Shown: positions 1 to 8,574 of the stretch, piece after piece | How the letters are laid out: each line of letters opens with the position of its first letter | Position numbering within the stretch: the first letter of the stretch is position 1 | NCBI GenBank assembly: GCA_963789175.1 | Contig: CAWBJO010000007.1 | Coordinates: forward strand, 310,001 to 374,000 | Direction: 5' to 3' | DNA: 64,000 nucleotides | Origin: CAWBJO01 sp963789175 | Lineage (GTDB): Bacteria > Pseudomonadota > Alphaproteobacteria > Rhizobiales > Aestuariivirgaceae | Program-made: the position numbers and the translations under genes | Notes under the pieces: model-generated | Told to the model about the DNA's origin: nothing | Seen by the model: only the letters and a program-made list of their open reading frames with translations | Database searches by the model: none

Positions 1-763
1 CGTCCATCTGGATCGGACCGTCCTCCCGCCCGTGGATGAACTGCTCGACGAAGTCGCTGCCGCTGCGGTCGATATCCTTGGAGGCGCCGTGCCAGACGAT
101 GCGGCCCTTGTAGATCATGGCGATCTCGTCGGCGATCTTGCGCGCCGACACCATGTCGTGGGTGATCGAGATGGTCGTCGCGCCGAGCCGCTTCACGCAA
201 TCGACGATCAGGTTGTTGATGACGTCGGCCATGATGGGATCGAGGCCCGTGGTCGGCTCGTCGAAGAAAATGATCTCCGGATCGGCGGCGATGGCGCGCG
301 CCAGCGCCACGCGCTTCTGCATGCCGCCCGACAGCTCGGCGGGACGGAGCAAGGCAACCTCGGGCCCGAGACCGACCTGGCGCAGCTTGGTCATGGCGAT
401 GTCGCGGGCCTCGTCGCGATGGGCCTTCTTGCCCTGAATGAGGCCGAAGGCGACGTTCTCCCAGACGGGCAGGCTGTCGAACAGGGCCGCACCCTGGAAC
501 AGCATTCCGATGCGGGACAGGTAGCCGTCGCGCGAGGCTCCTTTCAGTCCCGTCACCTCGTTGCCGCCGATGGCGATCGAGCCGGAGTCGGGACGCAAGA
601 GGCCGAGGATGCATTTGATCATCACCGACTTGCCGGTGCCGGAGCCGCCGATGACGACGAGCGAACGGCCACGCGGCACCGACAGGGTGACGCCGTCGAG
701 AACGCGCTTCGCCCCGAAGCTCTTGCGAAGGTCGTTGAGCGCGATGTGGTGCGATGCGGCCAT
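1..763 (-). CDS. mlaF: MlaF-like phospholipid transport ABC ATPase (partial, cut by window edge)
   Basis: Cytoplasmic ATPase of the Mla system, which moves phospholipids between the membranes and maintains outer-membrane lipid asymmetry. The 254 visible residues include Walker A GGSGTGKS (about 39-46), the signature LSGGMQKR and a Walker B ending FFDEPTTGLDP, followed by a THD switch histidine. The ATG at 763 lies one base after the stop of the permease gene, so the two are translationally coupled. The reading frame runs off the left edge; family members are 250-280 residues, so only a short C-terminus should be missing. The MlaE partner next door makes the Mla assignment stronger than the ATPase sequence alone would. 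Confidence 0.88.
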   Translation of the reverse strand, partial: MAASHHIALNDLRKSFGAKRVLDGVTLSVPRGRSLVVIGGSGTGKSVMIKCILGLLRPDSGSIAIGGNEVTGLKGASRDGYLSRIGMLFQGAALFDSLPVWENVAFGLIQGKKAHRDEARDIAMTKLRQVGLGPEVALLRPAELSGGMQKRVALARAIAADPEIIFFDEPTTGLDPIMADVINNLIVDCVKRLGATTISITHDMVSARKIADEIAMIYKGRIVWHGASKDIDRSGSDFVEQFIHGREDGPIQMD

Positions 764-764
764 G

Positions 765-1538
765 TCAGTCGGTGAACAGGAGCGAGGTCATGACGTAGTT
801 CGCCGCCAGGATGAGGATCGAGGCGGAGACCACGGCGTTGGTGGTGGCGCGGCCGACACCCTCGGCGCCGCCGCGGGAATGGAAGCCGTGGTAGCAGCCC
901 ATGAGGGCGATGAGGAAGCCGAACACGGCCGATTTGACGAGGCCGGACGCGACGTCGTGGAATTGGAGGAAGTCGACGGTGTTCTTCAGGTAGGCGACGG
1001 CGTTGAAGCCGAGCGAGCGCGTGCCCACGACGTAGCCGCCCATGATGCCGATCGTATCGGCGATGGCGACGAGGATCGGAAGCGTGATGGTGGCGGCGAG
1101 GATGCGCGGCGCAACGAGATAGCGATAGGGGTTGGTCGACAAAGTCGTCAGTGCGTCGATCTGCTCGGTGACGCGCATGGTGCCGATCTCGGCCGCAATC
1201 GCCGCCGACACGCGGCCCGCCACCATCAGGCCGGCCATGACCGGTCCCAGCTCGCGCGTGATGCCGAGCGCGACGATCGAGGACACGAGGTTCTCGGCGT
1301 TGAAGCGCGACGAGCCGACGTAGATCTGCAGCGCCAGCACGCCGCCGGTGAAGAACGCCGTGAGCCCGACGACGGGCAGCGAGAAGTAGCCGATGCGCAT
1401 CATCTGCTGGAAGAGCTGATGCAGGTACCAGGGCGGGCTCAAACCCTGGACGAGCGTATCGCGCAGGAACAGGAAGGTGCGTCCAACCTCGCGCAGGAAG
1501 GACAGAACGAAGCGGCCTAGATGGGCGAGTAACGTCAC
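765..1538 (-). CDS. mlaE: MlaE-family phospholipid ABC transporter permease
   Basis: Inner-membrane permease of the Mla lipid transport complex, working with the MlaF ATPase encoded immediately downstream. The protein has several hydrophobic helices and the family's conserved stretch ELGPVMAGLMVAGR, followed by the EIGTM...QIDAL region typical of MlaE. I chose the GTG at 1538 (257 residues, close to the usual 260) because AGAAGG precedes it by about eight bases. An ATG at 1586 gives a 273-residue form but overlaps the alr coding region by 35 bases. The order dnaB-alr-mlaE-mlaF on one strand with overlaps or tiny gaps suggests one transcript. Confidence 0.87.
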   Translation of the reverse strand: MTLLAHLGRFVLSFLREVGRTFLFLRDTLVQGLSPPWYLHQLFQQMMRIGYFSLPVVGLTAFFTGGVLALQIYVGSSRFNAENLVSSIVALGITRELGPVMAGLMVAGRVSAAIAAEIGTMRVTEQIDALTTLSTNPYRYLVAPRILAATITLPILVAIADTIGIMGGYVVGTRSLGFNAVAYLKNTVDFLQFHDVASGLVKSAVFGFLIALMGCYHGFHSRGGAEGVGRATTNAVVSASILILAANYVMTSLLFTD

Positions 1539-1551
1539 GGGGCGGACCTTC

Positions 1552-2679
1552 TCATTGCGATTCGCCGCCGGAATATAGGCGAGCATAGCGCGTTCCCAAA
1601 CGGGTCAGAATCTCGTAGGAAATCGTGCCGGCCCGACGCGCGACGTCCTCAAGCGTGACGTGATCGCCGATGAGCTCGGCCTCCGCGCCGCGCGACAACT
1701 GGTTCTCCGGCATATCGGTGACGTCGATCACGCACATGTCCATGGAAACCCGGCCGACGATGGGCGCGAAGCGGCCGGCGATGTAGACCCTGGCAGGCTC
1801 GTGCCCCGGACCGGAGCTCAAAGCGCGCGGATAACCGTCTCCGTAGCCGGCGCCGATCACCGCGACCCGGGTGGGCCTCGATGCCCGCCAGGTGCTGCCA
1901 TAGCCCACCGCTTCGCCGGGCTCAATCGATTTCACCTGCAGGACGCGGGCCATGAGCCGGACGACGGTGCGGAACGGGTTTTGACCTTCGGCGAGGGGAT
2001 TGCCGCCATAGAGCCCGAGGCCCGGACGCACGAGATCGAAGCGAAACCGCGGACCCAGAAAGATTCCCGGCGAGTTGGCGAGACTCGCAGGAACGGAGGG
2101 AAGGCTTCGCCGGACGGTCTCGAACGTCGCGAGCTGGTCGTGATTCATCGTCTCGCCCAGCTCGTCGCCGCGCGCCAGATGGCTGACGAGCAGGCGGATG
2201 TCGACGGCTTCGCGCCAAGCCTTTCGCTCGAGGAGGGCCGCGAGATCGCGCGCGGCGATACCGAGGCGGTTGATGCCGGTCTCGACGTGGAGGGCCGCAG
2301 CGAGCCGCGTGCCGCGATTCCGACAGTGGTCGGCCCATTCCTCCACCTCGTCGGCCTGGGCGAGGACCGGCACGAGGCCTGAGAGTTCATAGAAAGCCGC
2401 CTCGCTTTTCAGGAGGCCGCTGAGAACGTAGATGGCTACGCCAGGAAGGACCGCGCGGACGGCGGCGCCCTCGTCGGGAAAGGCGACGAAGAAATCCCGG
2501 CAGCCGGCTTGATGAAGAGCCTGAGCGGCAGGCGCGAGGCCGGTCCCGTATGCGTTCGCCTTGACCGACGCGCCGGTTCGCGCCTCGCCGGCCTGCGCCG
2601 CCAGGAGCCCGTAGTTCGCCTTGAGGGCATCGAGGTCGACCGAAAGAACGGCGCCCGCCCGCCCCGGGGCAGGATTCAA
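1552..2679 (-). CDS. alr: Alanine racemase
   Basis: PLP enzyme that interconverts L- and D-alanine, supplying D-alanine for peptidoglycan. The PLP-lysine motif is SVKANAYGTG near the N-terminus; the canonical family motif is VKADAYGHG. The GYGDGYPR motif and the later VSMDMCVIDVT segment of the second catalytic domain are also present. The start is a TTG that overlaps the dnaB stop codon in the sequence TTGA, giving 375 residues, the usual family length. A longer open frame reaches 2814 but its extra N-terminus is only an out-of-frame reading of the dnaB end. Coupling to dnaB is common in Hyphomicrobiales. Confidence 0.92.
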   Translation of the reverse strand: MNPAPGRAGAVLSVDLDALKANYGLLAAQAGEARTGASVKANAYGTGLAPAAQALHQAGCRDFFVAFPDEGAAVRAVLPGVAIYVLSGLLKSEAAFYELSGLVPVLAQADEVEEWADHCRNRGTRLAAALHVETGINRLGIAARDLAALLERKAWREAVDIRLLVSHLARGDELGETMNHDQLATFETVRRSLPSVPASLANSPGIFLGPRFRFDLVRPGLGLYGGNPLAEGQNPFRTVVRLMARVLQVKSIEPGEAVGYGSTWRASRPTRVAVIGAGYGDGYPRALSSGPGHEPARVYIAGRFAPIVGRVSMDMCVIDVTDMPENQLSRGAEAELIGDHVTLEDVARRAGTISYEILTRLGTRYARLYSGGESQ

Positions 2680-4184
2680 TTGAACTGCTCCGGCAGATAG
2701 TCGGTGCTGGCGAGGTTCTGGAACTTGGTGAGCGTCGCCTCGAACTGGAGGGCGACCGTGCCGGTAGGACCGTGGCGCTGCTTGCCGATGATCACCTCGG
2801 CAATGCCCTCGCATTTTTCCATCAGGATCTGCCAGTCGAAGAATTCCTGGGTGTTCGGGCGCGGCTCCTTGCGGGAAAGGTAGTACTCCTCGCGGTAGAT
2901 GAAGAGCACGACGTCGGCATCCTGCTCGATAGAGCCCGACTCGCGCAGGTCGGCGAGCTGCGGCCGCTTGTCGTCGCGGTTCTCGACCTGGCGCGACAGC
3001 TGCGACAGGGCAAGGATCGGGACGTGGAGCTCCTTGGCGAGCGCCTTGAGGCCGGTGGTGATCTCGGAGACCTCCTGGACGCGGCCTTCGGAGGCGCGGC
3101 GCGCGGAGCCGGCGAGCAGCTGCAGGTAGTCGACGACCATGAGGCCCAGCCCGCGCTGGCGCTTGAGACGGCGGGCGCGCGCGGCGACCTGGGCGATGGT
3201 GAGGCCGCCGGTCGCATCGATGTAGAAGGGCAGGGACTGCAATTCGCGGCTCACCTCGACGATGCGCTGGAATTCCTCCTCGGTGATGCGGCCGCGGCGG
3301 ATCTTCTCAGAAGGTATCGATGCCTGCTCGGAGATGATGCGCGTGGCGAGCTGCTCGGCCGACATTTCGAGGGAGAAGAAGGCGACGACGCCGCCGTCGA
3401 GGACGCGGGTCGTCCCGTCCGGATTGTACTCGGCGCGATAGTTGCGGGCGATGTTGTAGGCGATGTTGGTGGCAAGCGCCGTCTTGCCCATGGCGGGGCG
3501 GCCGGCGAGGATGACGAGGTCGGACTTCTGCAGCCCGCCCATCTTCTCGTCGAGGTCGCGCAGGCCGGTGGCGATGCCCGAGAGGCCCCCGTCGCGCTGG
3601 TAGGCGGCGGCGGCCATGTCGATCGCTTCGGTCAGCGCGATGCCGAACGGCTGGAAGCCCTGGCCGTATTTCCCGGTTTCGGCGATCTCGTAGAGATTCT
3701 GCTCGGCGCGCTCGATGAGCTCGCGCGAGGTGGTGTCGACCGGCGTGTCGTAGGAATCGTTGACGACGTCGGTGCCGATGGCGATCAGCCGGCGGCGCAT
3801 CGCCAGCTCGTAGACGGTGCGGCCGTACTCCTCGGCGTTGATGATGGTCGTCGCGTTGGCGGCGAGGCGGGCGAGATAGGACGCGCCGCCGATCTCGACC
3901 AGCGTCTCGTCGCGCTCGAAGAACGTCTTGAGCGTGACGGGGCTCGCGAGCTTGCCGGCGCGGATGAGCACCGAGGCCGCATCGTAGATGCGCGCATGGA
4001 CGGCTTCGTAGAAATGATCCGGCAGCAGGAAGCCCGACACGCGGTCGCAGGCCTCGTTGTTGACGAGAATGGCGCCAAGCAATGCCTGCTCGGCTTCGAG
4101 ATTGTGGGGAGCCTGCCGATAGTCGGCCTCGGCCGGCGAAGTTTCAACGGCGGCAAACTGCGGTCTGGGATTAAGGGCGCTCAT
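2676..4184 (-). CDS. dnaB: Replicative DNA helicase DnaB
   Basis: Hexameric 5'-3' helicase of the replication fork. The 502 residues match the family: an N-terminal helical domain beginning with the conserved HNLEAEQALLGAIL block, a linker, and a RecA-like motor with Walker A GRPAMGKTA, the FFSLEMS motif, the Walker B-like LMVVDYLQLL, and the LSQLSR and DLRESGSIEQDAD motifs. No intein or insertion is visible. The gene is followed with overlap by alr; a 217-base gap upstream, before the lipid methyltransferase gene, probably contains its promoter. Confidence 0.97.
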   Translation of the reverse strand: MSALNPRPQFAAVETSPAEADYRQAPHNLEAEQALLGAILVNNEACDRVSGFLLPDHFYEAVHARIYDAASVLIRAGKLASPVTLKTFFERDETLVEIGGASYLARLAANATTIINAEEYGRTVYELAMRRRLIAIGTDVVNDSYDTPVDTTSRELIERAEQNLYEIAETGKYGQGFQPFGIALTEAIDMAAAAYQRDGGLSGIATGLRDLDEKMGGLQKSDLVILAGRPAMGKTALATNIAYNIARNYRAEYNPDGTTRVLDGGVVAFFSLEMSAEQLATRIISEQASIPSEKIRRGRITEEEFQRIVEVSRELQSLPFYIDATGGLTIAQVAARARRLKRQRGLGLMVVDYLQLLAGSARRASEGRVQEVSEITTGLKALAKELHVPILALSQLSRQVENRDDKRPQLADLRESGSIEQDADVVLFIYREEYYLSRKEPRPNTQEFFDWQILMEKCEGIAEVIIGKQRHGPTGTVALQFEATLTKFQNLASTDYLPEQFN

Positions 4185-4401
4185 GGGTCCGTTCGTCTTA
4201 GCTCAGGGCCGCACCGCCGCAAAGCGCCGGGCGACACTCTTCACGCTTTCCACAGCCGCGGAAGAATTGATCAAGGCCACCCCTAAAACACTTGATTTCA
4301 GCCGCAGCAGCCGATGCCGAACCGCCCCTCGCGGGATCGAACAGGAAGTATACCCGATCGAACGTTCAATTGAGAGAAAATTCCGCGCACGTGACGCGCG
4401 G

Positions 4402-5658
4402 TCAGTGCAGAGGCACCGACTTGAAGCGCGGTCGCTGCGAGTCGATGGCGCGCAGCCGCTCCTCCTCTTCGATCATGTAGTCGCGGGTCAGCGGCAGCAC
4501 GTTCTGGTGGCGGGCGAACTGGATCTGGAAGTTGTTCATGCCGCCATAGCGGAAGGAGGTCTCCGCCGCTGCCAGGTAAAACTCCCACATGCGGCAGAAG
4601 CGCTCGTCGTAGATCTCGCGGGCGCGGTCGCGATGATCGGCGAAGCGGCGGGCCCATTCCTTGAGCGTTTCGGCATAGTGAAGGCGCAGGATCTCGACAT
4701 CGGTGATGTAGAGATTGGAGGATTCCATGACCGGCACCACCTCCGACAGGGCAGGAATGTAGCCGCCCGGGAAGATGTACTTGGCGATCCACTTGCTGGT
4801 CACGCCCGGTCCGTCGGAGCGGTTGATGGAATGAAGCAGGCCGATGCCGTCGTCGGTGAGAAGGTTGCGGACCCTGCGGAAGAACTGGCCGTAGTGGACG
4901 ACGCCGACATGCTCGAACATGCCGACCGAGACGATCCGGTCGAAGCGACCCTCGAGTTTGCGGTAGTCCAGGAGCTTGAACGACACCCGGTCGGCCACGC
5001 CGCGCTGGGCGGCCCGCTCGTTCGAGAGCTTGTGCTGTTCCTCCGACAGGGTGATGCCGAGCACCTCGGCGCCACACACCTCGGCAAGGTAGAGGCCGAG
5101 ACCGCCCCAGCCGGACCCGATGTCGAGGACCTTCATGCCGGGCTTGATCGCCAGCTTGGCGGCAAGATGTCGCTTCTTGGCGAGCTGGGCGTCCTCGAGC
5201 GACTGATCGGTCATCTCGAAATAGGCACAGGAATATTGGCGGTCGCGGTCCAGGAACAGGTCGTAGAGGGCGCCCGAGAGATCATAGTGGTGGGCGACGT
5301 TGCGGCGGGCGCGGCTGGCGGGGTTGAACTGCTGGAGGTCCTTGAACAGGCGGCGGACACGAGCCGGCCATTTCAACACCGGATGCAGCTCGCGCCCCTC
5401 GATGTTCGACAGAAAGAGACTGAGGAGGTCGAAGATGGAGCCGCCTTCCAGTTGCAGGCGGCCGTCCATATAGGCTTCGCCGATGACGAATTCGGGATAG
5501 ACGCTCAGCTTCAATTCGGTAGCCCGGTCGGCTAGGCGGAAGGCAAGCTGCTCGCCCGTGCCGTCCCCGAACAATTGCTGCCTGCCTTCCGCATCGGTGA
5601 CGGCGAGTGAACCCCGCTTCACGATCTGCCTAAGTACGCGCTCAAGTCCTACGAACAT
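4402..5658 (-). CDS. Cyclopropane-fatty-acyl-phospholipid synthase family SAM-dependent methyltransferase
   Basis: Predicted S-adenosylmethionine-dependent enzyme modifying unsaturated acyl chains of membrane phospholipids (cyclopropanation or methylation). The SAM-binding motif VLDIGSGWGG is at about 177-186. The family signatures HHYDLS (about 123) and YSCAYF (about 142) are intact, as is a C-terminal CFA-type domain ending in a basic tail. I chose the ATG at 5658 (418 residues) because GGGAG lies eight bases upstream; an ATG at 5688 would add ten residues without a ribosome binding site. The gene sits between rplI and dnaB on the same strand. Whether it makes cyclopropane rings or another methyl modification cannot be read from the sequence. 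Confidence 0.87.
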   Translation of the reverse strand: MFVGLERVLRQIVKRGSLAVTDAEGRQQLFGDGTGEQLAFRLADRATELKLSVYPEFVIGEAYMDGRLQLEGGSIFDLLSLFLSNIEGRELHPVLKWPARVRRLFKDLQQFNPASRARRNVAHHYDLSGALYDLFLDRDRQYSCAYFEMTDQSLEDAQLAKKRHLAAKLAIKPGMKVLDIGSGWGGLGLYLAEVCGAEVLGITLSEEQHKLSNERAAQRGVADRVSFKLLDYRKLEGRFDRIVSVGMFEHVGVVHYGQFFRRVRNLLTDDGIGLLHSINRSDGPGVTSKWIAKYIFPGGYIPALSEVVPVMESSNLYITDVEILRLHYAETLKEWARRFADHRDRAREIYDERFCRMWEFYLAAAETSFRYGGMNNFQIQFARHQNVLPLTRDYMIEEEERLRAIDSQRPRFKSVPLH

Positions 5659-5754
5659 GTCTGACGCTCCCAACTGCCAGAGCGGCAATTTTAATCACGA
5701 CTCGAAAAACCTCGCAACAAGCGGCAGTTGTGTGGATTACCGAGGGTCGTACCG

Positions 5755-6460
5755 CTACTCCGCCTGGGCAGCGTCCTTCGATTTCTTCGGCTTGGCGGAG
5801 CCAGCGTCCTTTTCGGACTTCGCGGCCTTTCCACGCCTTCTTGCCCTTGGCCTCGGTGGCGCCCGCCTCGGCCGCAGGCGGCTCGTCGGCATCCCCGCCA
5901 CCGGGCCCGGCGACCGTTTCCAATTCGAAGAGCTGCTCGGCAGCGATGCGCGCTTCCTCGCGCTCCGAGATCGTTCCGGTCAGCACCTCGCCGCGAGTCT
6001 GGGCATCCGCCTCGTCCTGGGTGCGAGCGACGTTGATCTGAACGTCGGAGATCACCTCGGGGTGGAGGGCAATGCGCACCTTGTGGATGCCGATGGTCTT
6101 GATCGGCTGGTCGAGGAGGACGTGATTGCGCGACACCTCGACGCCGCCGCCGGACGCAGCGGTGGCGATGTCTCGGGTCGTGACCGATCCGTAGAGCTGG
6201 CCGCCCTCGCCGGCCTGGCGCAGGATGACGAAGCTCTTGCCCGCCAGCTTGTGGGATTCGCCTTCCGCACCGGAGCGTCGTTCGGCATTGCGCGCCTCGA
6301 GATCGGAGCGGTCGCGTTCGAACTTCTCACGATTTGCCTGGGTCGCCCGCAGCGCCTTGCCCTGGGGCAGGAGATAGTTGCGCGCGAAACCGTCCTTGAC
6401 CTTGACGACCTCGCCCATGGCGCCGAGCTTCTCGACGCGCTCCAAGAGAATGACTTGCAT
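5755..6460 (-). CDS. rplI: 50S ribosomal protein L9 (bL9), apparent frameshift in the C-terminal tail
   Basis: Ribosomal protein L9 of the large subunit. The N-terminal rRNA-binding domain is complete (MQVILLERVEKLG, then GFARNYLLPQGKA), followed by the long helix and C-terminal domain. Near position 5833 there appears to be one extra base. The uncorrected frame continues into an unlikely Trp/Arg-rich tail, ends only at 5642 and runs into the next gene. Removing one base gives a natural Lys/Ala/Glu-rich tail ending KSKDAAQAE and a TAG at 5755-5757, about 234 residues in all. The conserved domains lie before the shift. The gene is part of the rpsF-rpsR-DUF2232-rplI unit. A sequencing error is the likeliest cause. 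Confidence 0.9.
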
Positions 6461-6481
6461 GACGGACTCCTTTTCGCACGA

Positions 6482-7465
6482 TCAGGTTTTGGGTTTGACG
6501 ATTGCGTGACGGTCGGCGCGGGCGCGAAGGCCGAACACGAGCTCCGCGAGGCCGACGACGATGAGAGGCACGATCAGCAGCCAGCTCAGCAGGAACAGGC
6601 CCGCATAGAGAGCCACCAAGAGCAGGGCACGTGCCGCACTGCGCCGCACGAGATGGTGGATGACTGCGAGGCCGAGGACCATGAAGGCAGCGGCGAGAGG
6701 GGCCGCGAAGACGGAGCTGACGAGGCCCAGAGTTCCGGGCAGGAAGCTTGCAGCCGTTGTCGCGACGAGTGCGACGCCCGAGAGCGGCGGAAACGCCAGG
6801 GACGAGAACGGCGCCCACGGCCTGAGCGAGGTGCCCCATCGGGTCAGCAGCCGCGAAGCGACGACGAGGTTGACGAGGGTCGCCAGGAGCCACATGGCGG
6901 CGCTGGCGAGCGGCGCGATGAGGACGAGCACGTCGACGAGCTCGCGCAGGCCCTGCTGCTGGGCAGGAGTCATATCCTTGACGATCGGGGCCGTGAGCGT
7001 ATCGCTGATCTGCTTCAAAGTGGCGCGGAACGATTCCGCGTCCGGTCCCGCCACGATGATCATCACGGTGAGCAGGAGGCCGGCCAGGAATGCCGCCCAG
7101 AGCACGAGGCGGCCCTCGGGATACCATTCGGTGCCGCCGTCCTTCGCCTCGCCCTCGGCCGCAGCCTGAAGCGACGGTCGACTGATCATGGACAGGCGCG
7201 ACAGGAGGACCGGCGCGGCGCCGCTCATGGCCAGAAAGAAGAGAGCGGGACGCAGGCCGGTGAATGCGGCGGTCGCCAGCGTGCCGGCGGCGGCGGCGAG
7301 GGCGGCGGGTACCCAGCCGTAGCTCAAGCCGGTGATGAAGAGCGGCAGGGGTGCGAGATAGAATAGCAGGACGGAGATCGGCGACACGGCTACCATGCTC
7401 GCATGGAGGGCCGCGGCTGCGAGGCCCGCCAGAACGGCAATGAAGATCCAGTTCAACCTGCTCAA
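6482..7465 (-). CDS. DUF2232 multi-pass membrane protein
   Basis: Integral membrane protein of 327 residues with about eight hydrophobic helices and a short basic C-terminus. It resembles the DUF2232 (YybS-like) family, which in Hyphomicrobiales is commonly encoded between rpsR and rplI, exactly as here. Family members have hydrophobic pairs of helices flanking a loop with few charged residues; the segment around residues 105-190 is the main soluble stretch. The biochemical role of the family is not established. The gene starts 93 bases after the rpsR stop and ends 21 bases before rplI, so it is probably co-transcribed with the ribosomal protein genes. Confidence 0.8.
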   Translation of the reverse strand: MSRLNWIFIAVLAGLAAAALHASMVAVSPISVLLFYLAPLPLFITGLSYGWVPAALAAAAGTLATAAFTGLRPALFFLAMSGAAPVLLSRLSMISRPSLQAAAEGEAKDGGTEWYPEGRLVLWAAFLAGLLLTVMIIVAGPDAESFRATLKQISDTLTAPIVKDMTPAQQQGLRELVDVLVLIAPLASAAMWLLATLVNLVVASRLLTRWGTSLRPWAPFSSLAFPPLSGVALVATTAASFLPGTLGLVSSVFAAPLAAAFMVLGLAVIHHLVRRSAARALLLVALYAGLFLLSWLLIVPLIVVGLAELVFGLRARADRHAIVKPKT

Positions 7466-7527
7466 CCTGGCTGTCCCCCACTTTGTGGGTTAGAGGCGCG
7501 CACGCTCGCGCCCCAACCTCGGATGCG

Positions 7528-7543
7528 GCCGCCCGAGGGCGGC
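7528..7543 (-). terminator. GC-rich hairpin between rpsR and the DUF2232 gene
   Basis: A perfect seven-base inverted repeat (GCCGCCC and GGGCGGC separated by two bases, so a six-pair stem with a four-base loop is realistic) lies 15 bases after the rpsR stop. No T-run follows on the minus strand, so it is more likely a partial attenuator or mRNA-stabilising hairpin within the operon than a full terminator. Confidence 0.35.
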
Positions 7544-7558
7544 AGCGCCTCCTTCGTT

Positions 7559-7804
7559 TTACTTCAACACGTAGGGCAGAAAGCCCAGAAAGCGCGACCG
7601 CTTGATGGCGCGCGCGAGCTCACGCTGCTTCTTGGCGCTGACCGCGGTTATGCGGCTCGGCACGATCTTGCCGCGCTCGGATATGAAACGCGACAGCAGC
7701 CGGGCGTCCTTGTAGTCGATCTTCGGTGCGCCTTCGCCCGAGAAAGGGCAGCTCTTGCGGCGCCGGAAGAAGGGGCGGCGCGCCTGTCCATGTGGGGGTG
7801 CCAT
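7559..7804 (-). CDS. rpsR: 30S ribosomal protein S18 (bS18)
   Basis: Small-subunit protein that forms a heterodimer with S6 on the platform of the 30S subunit. The 81 residues contain the family core: the RRKSCPF segment, IDYKDARLLSRFISERGKI, and the RITAVSAKKQRELARAIKRSR region split over the rest of the protein. The start codon overlaps the rpsF stop in the sequence TGATG, so translation of the two partners is coupled. Confidence 0.97.
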   Translation of the reverse strand: MAPPHGQARRPFFRRRKSCPFSGEGAPKIDYKDARLLSRFISERGKIVPSRITAVSAKKQRELARAIKRSRFLGFLPYVLK

Positions 7805-8331
7805 CAGCTCGCCTCCGGCGTTTCAGTTGTCGGTGTCGGCGTCTCATCGTTGCGGGGGCGCGGCGGACGATCGCGGAAACCGCCACCGCCACCGCCACCG
7901 CCGCGGTCCGGACGGTCGAACCTCCGGCCGCCGCCGCCGAAGCCGCCCCGATCGCCGAAGCCGCCCCGATCGCCGAAGCCGCCGCGGTCGTCGTCGCGGT
8001 CGCGCGACCGACTCTGGCGGAGGACGGCCGAGGGGCCTTCCTCGAGCTCCTCGACGCGGATGGTCATGAAGCGGATGACGTCCTCGTTGATGGACATCTG
8101 CCGCTCCATCTCCGCGACCGCAGCCGGCGGAGCGTCGATGTTGAGAAGAGTGTAGTGGGCCTTGCGGTTCTTCCTGACCCGATAGCTCAGGGGCCGGATG
8201 CCCCAGCCCTCGGTCTTCGGCACCTTTCCGCCGCCCGTCTCGATCACGGTCTTGAATTGCTGCGTCAGCGTCTCGACCTGCTGGGCCGAGGCATCCTGGC
8301 GCACGAGGAAAACATGCTCGTATAGAGGCAT
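7804..8331 (-). CDS. rpsF: 30S ribosomal protein S6 (bS6) with a long Gly/Arg/Asp-rich tail
   Basis: Small-subunit protein partner of S18. The first roughly 105 residues are a standard S6 fold (MPLYEHVFLVRQDAS, the GWGIRPLSYRVRKNRKAHY strand and the EDVIRFMTIRV strand). The remaining 70 residues are low complexity: an SRSRDRDDDR stretch, then three copies of a GGFGDR-type unit, then a run of eight glycines, and a Thr/Pro/Glu-rich end. C-terminal extensions are common in alphaproteobacterial S6, but this one resembles eukaryotic RGG-box regions. It is the first gene of the ribosomal unit; 243 bases separate it from the next upstream gene and should contain the promoter and any S6:S18-binding leader. 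Confidence 0.95.
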   Translation of the reverse strand: MPLYEHVFLVRQDASAQQVETLTQQFKTVIETGGGKVPKTEGWGIRPLSYRVRKNRKAHYTLLNIDAPPAAVAEMERQMSINEDVIRFMTIRVEELEEGPSAVLRQSRSRDRDDDRGGFGDRGGFGDRGGFGGGGRRFDRPDRGGGGGGGGFRDRPPRPRNDETPTPTTETPEAS

Positions 8332-8574
8332 CGTCTATTGGCCTTTCTCGTTTCCGCCACGGATCCGGCGCAGAGCCTCACTCGAGCCCATCGCAGAGAA
8401 CAGGCCAGAGTACGGTTCCTCGAAGGGAGCGGGGACACGGGAAGGCGGATCAAACCTGCCCTGACAAAAGAGCCAGAGCCTTCCGTTAAGCCCCCGACCG
8501 GACGCCGCGGACGAGGGCTTATAGGTCGAACGTCCGGTATTGGCAAGGGTCGGAGGCCACCCCCGGAATCGCGG

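Noticed and set aside
2772..4286. Open frame of 504 codons on the plus strand antisense to dnaB
   Set aside because: dnaB on the other strand is complete with all helicase motifs; the plus frame shows only typical antisense composition.
5755..5840. Programmed ribosomal frameshifting in rplI
   Set aside because: There is no slippery heptamer or downstream structure of a known type, and four other genes in the window show the same kind of one-base break, which favours sequence error.
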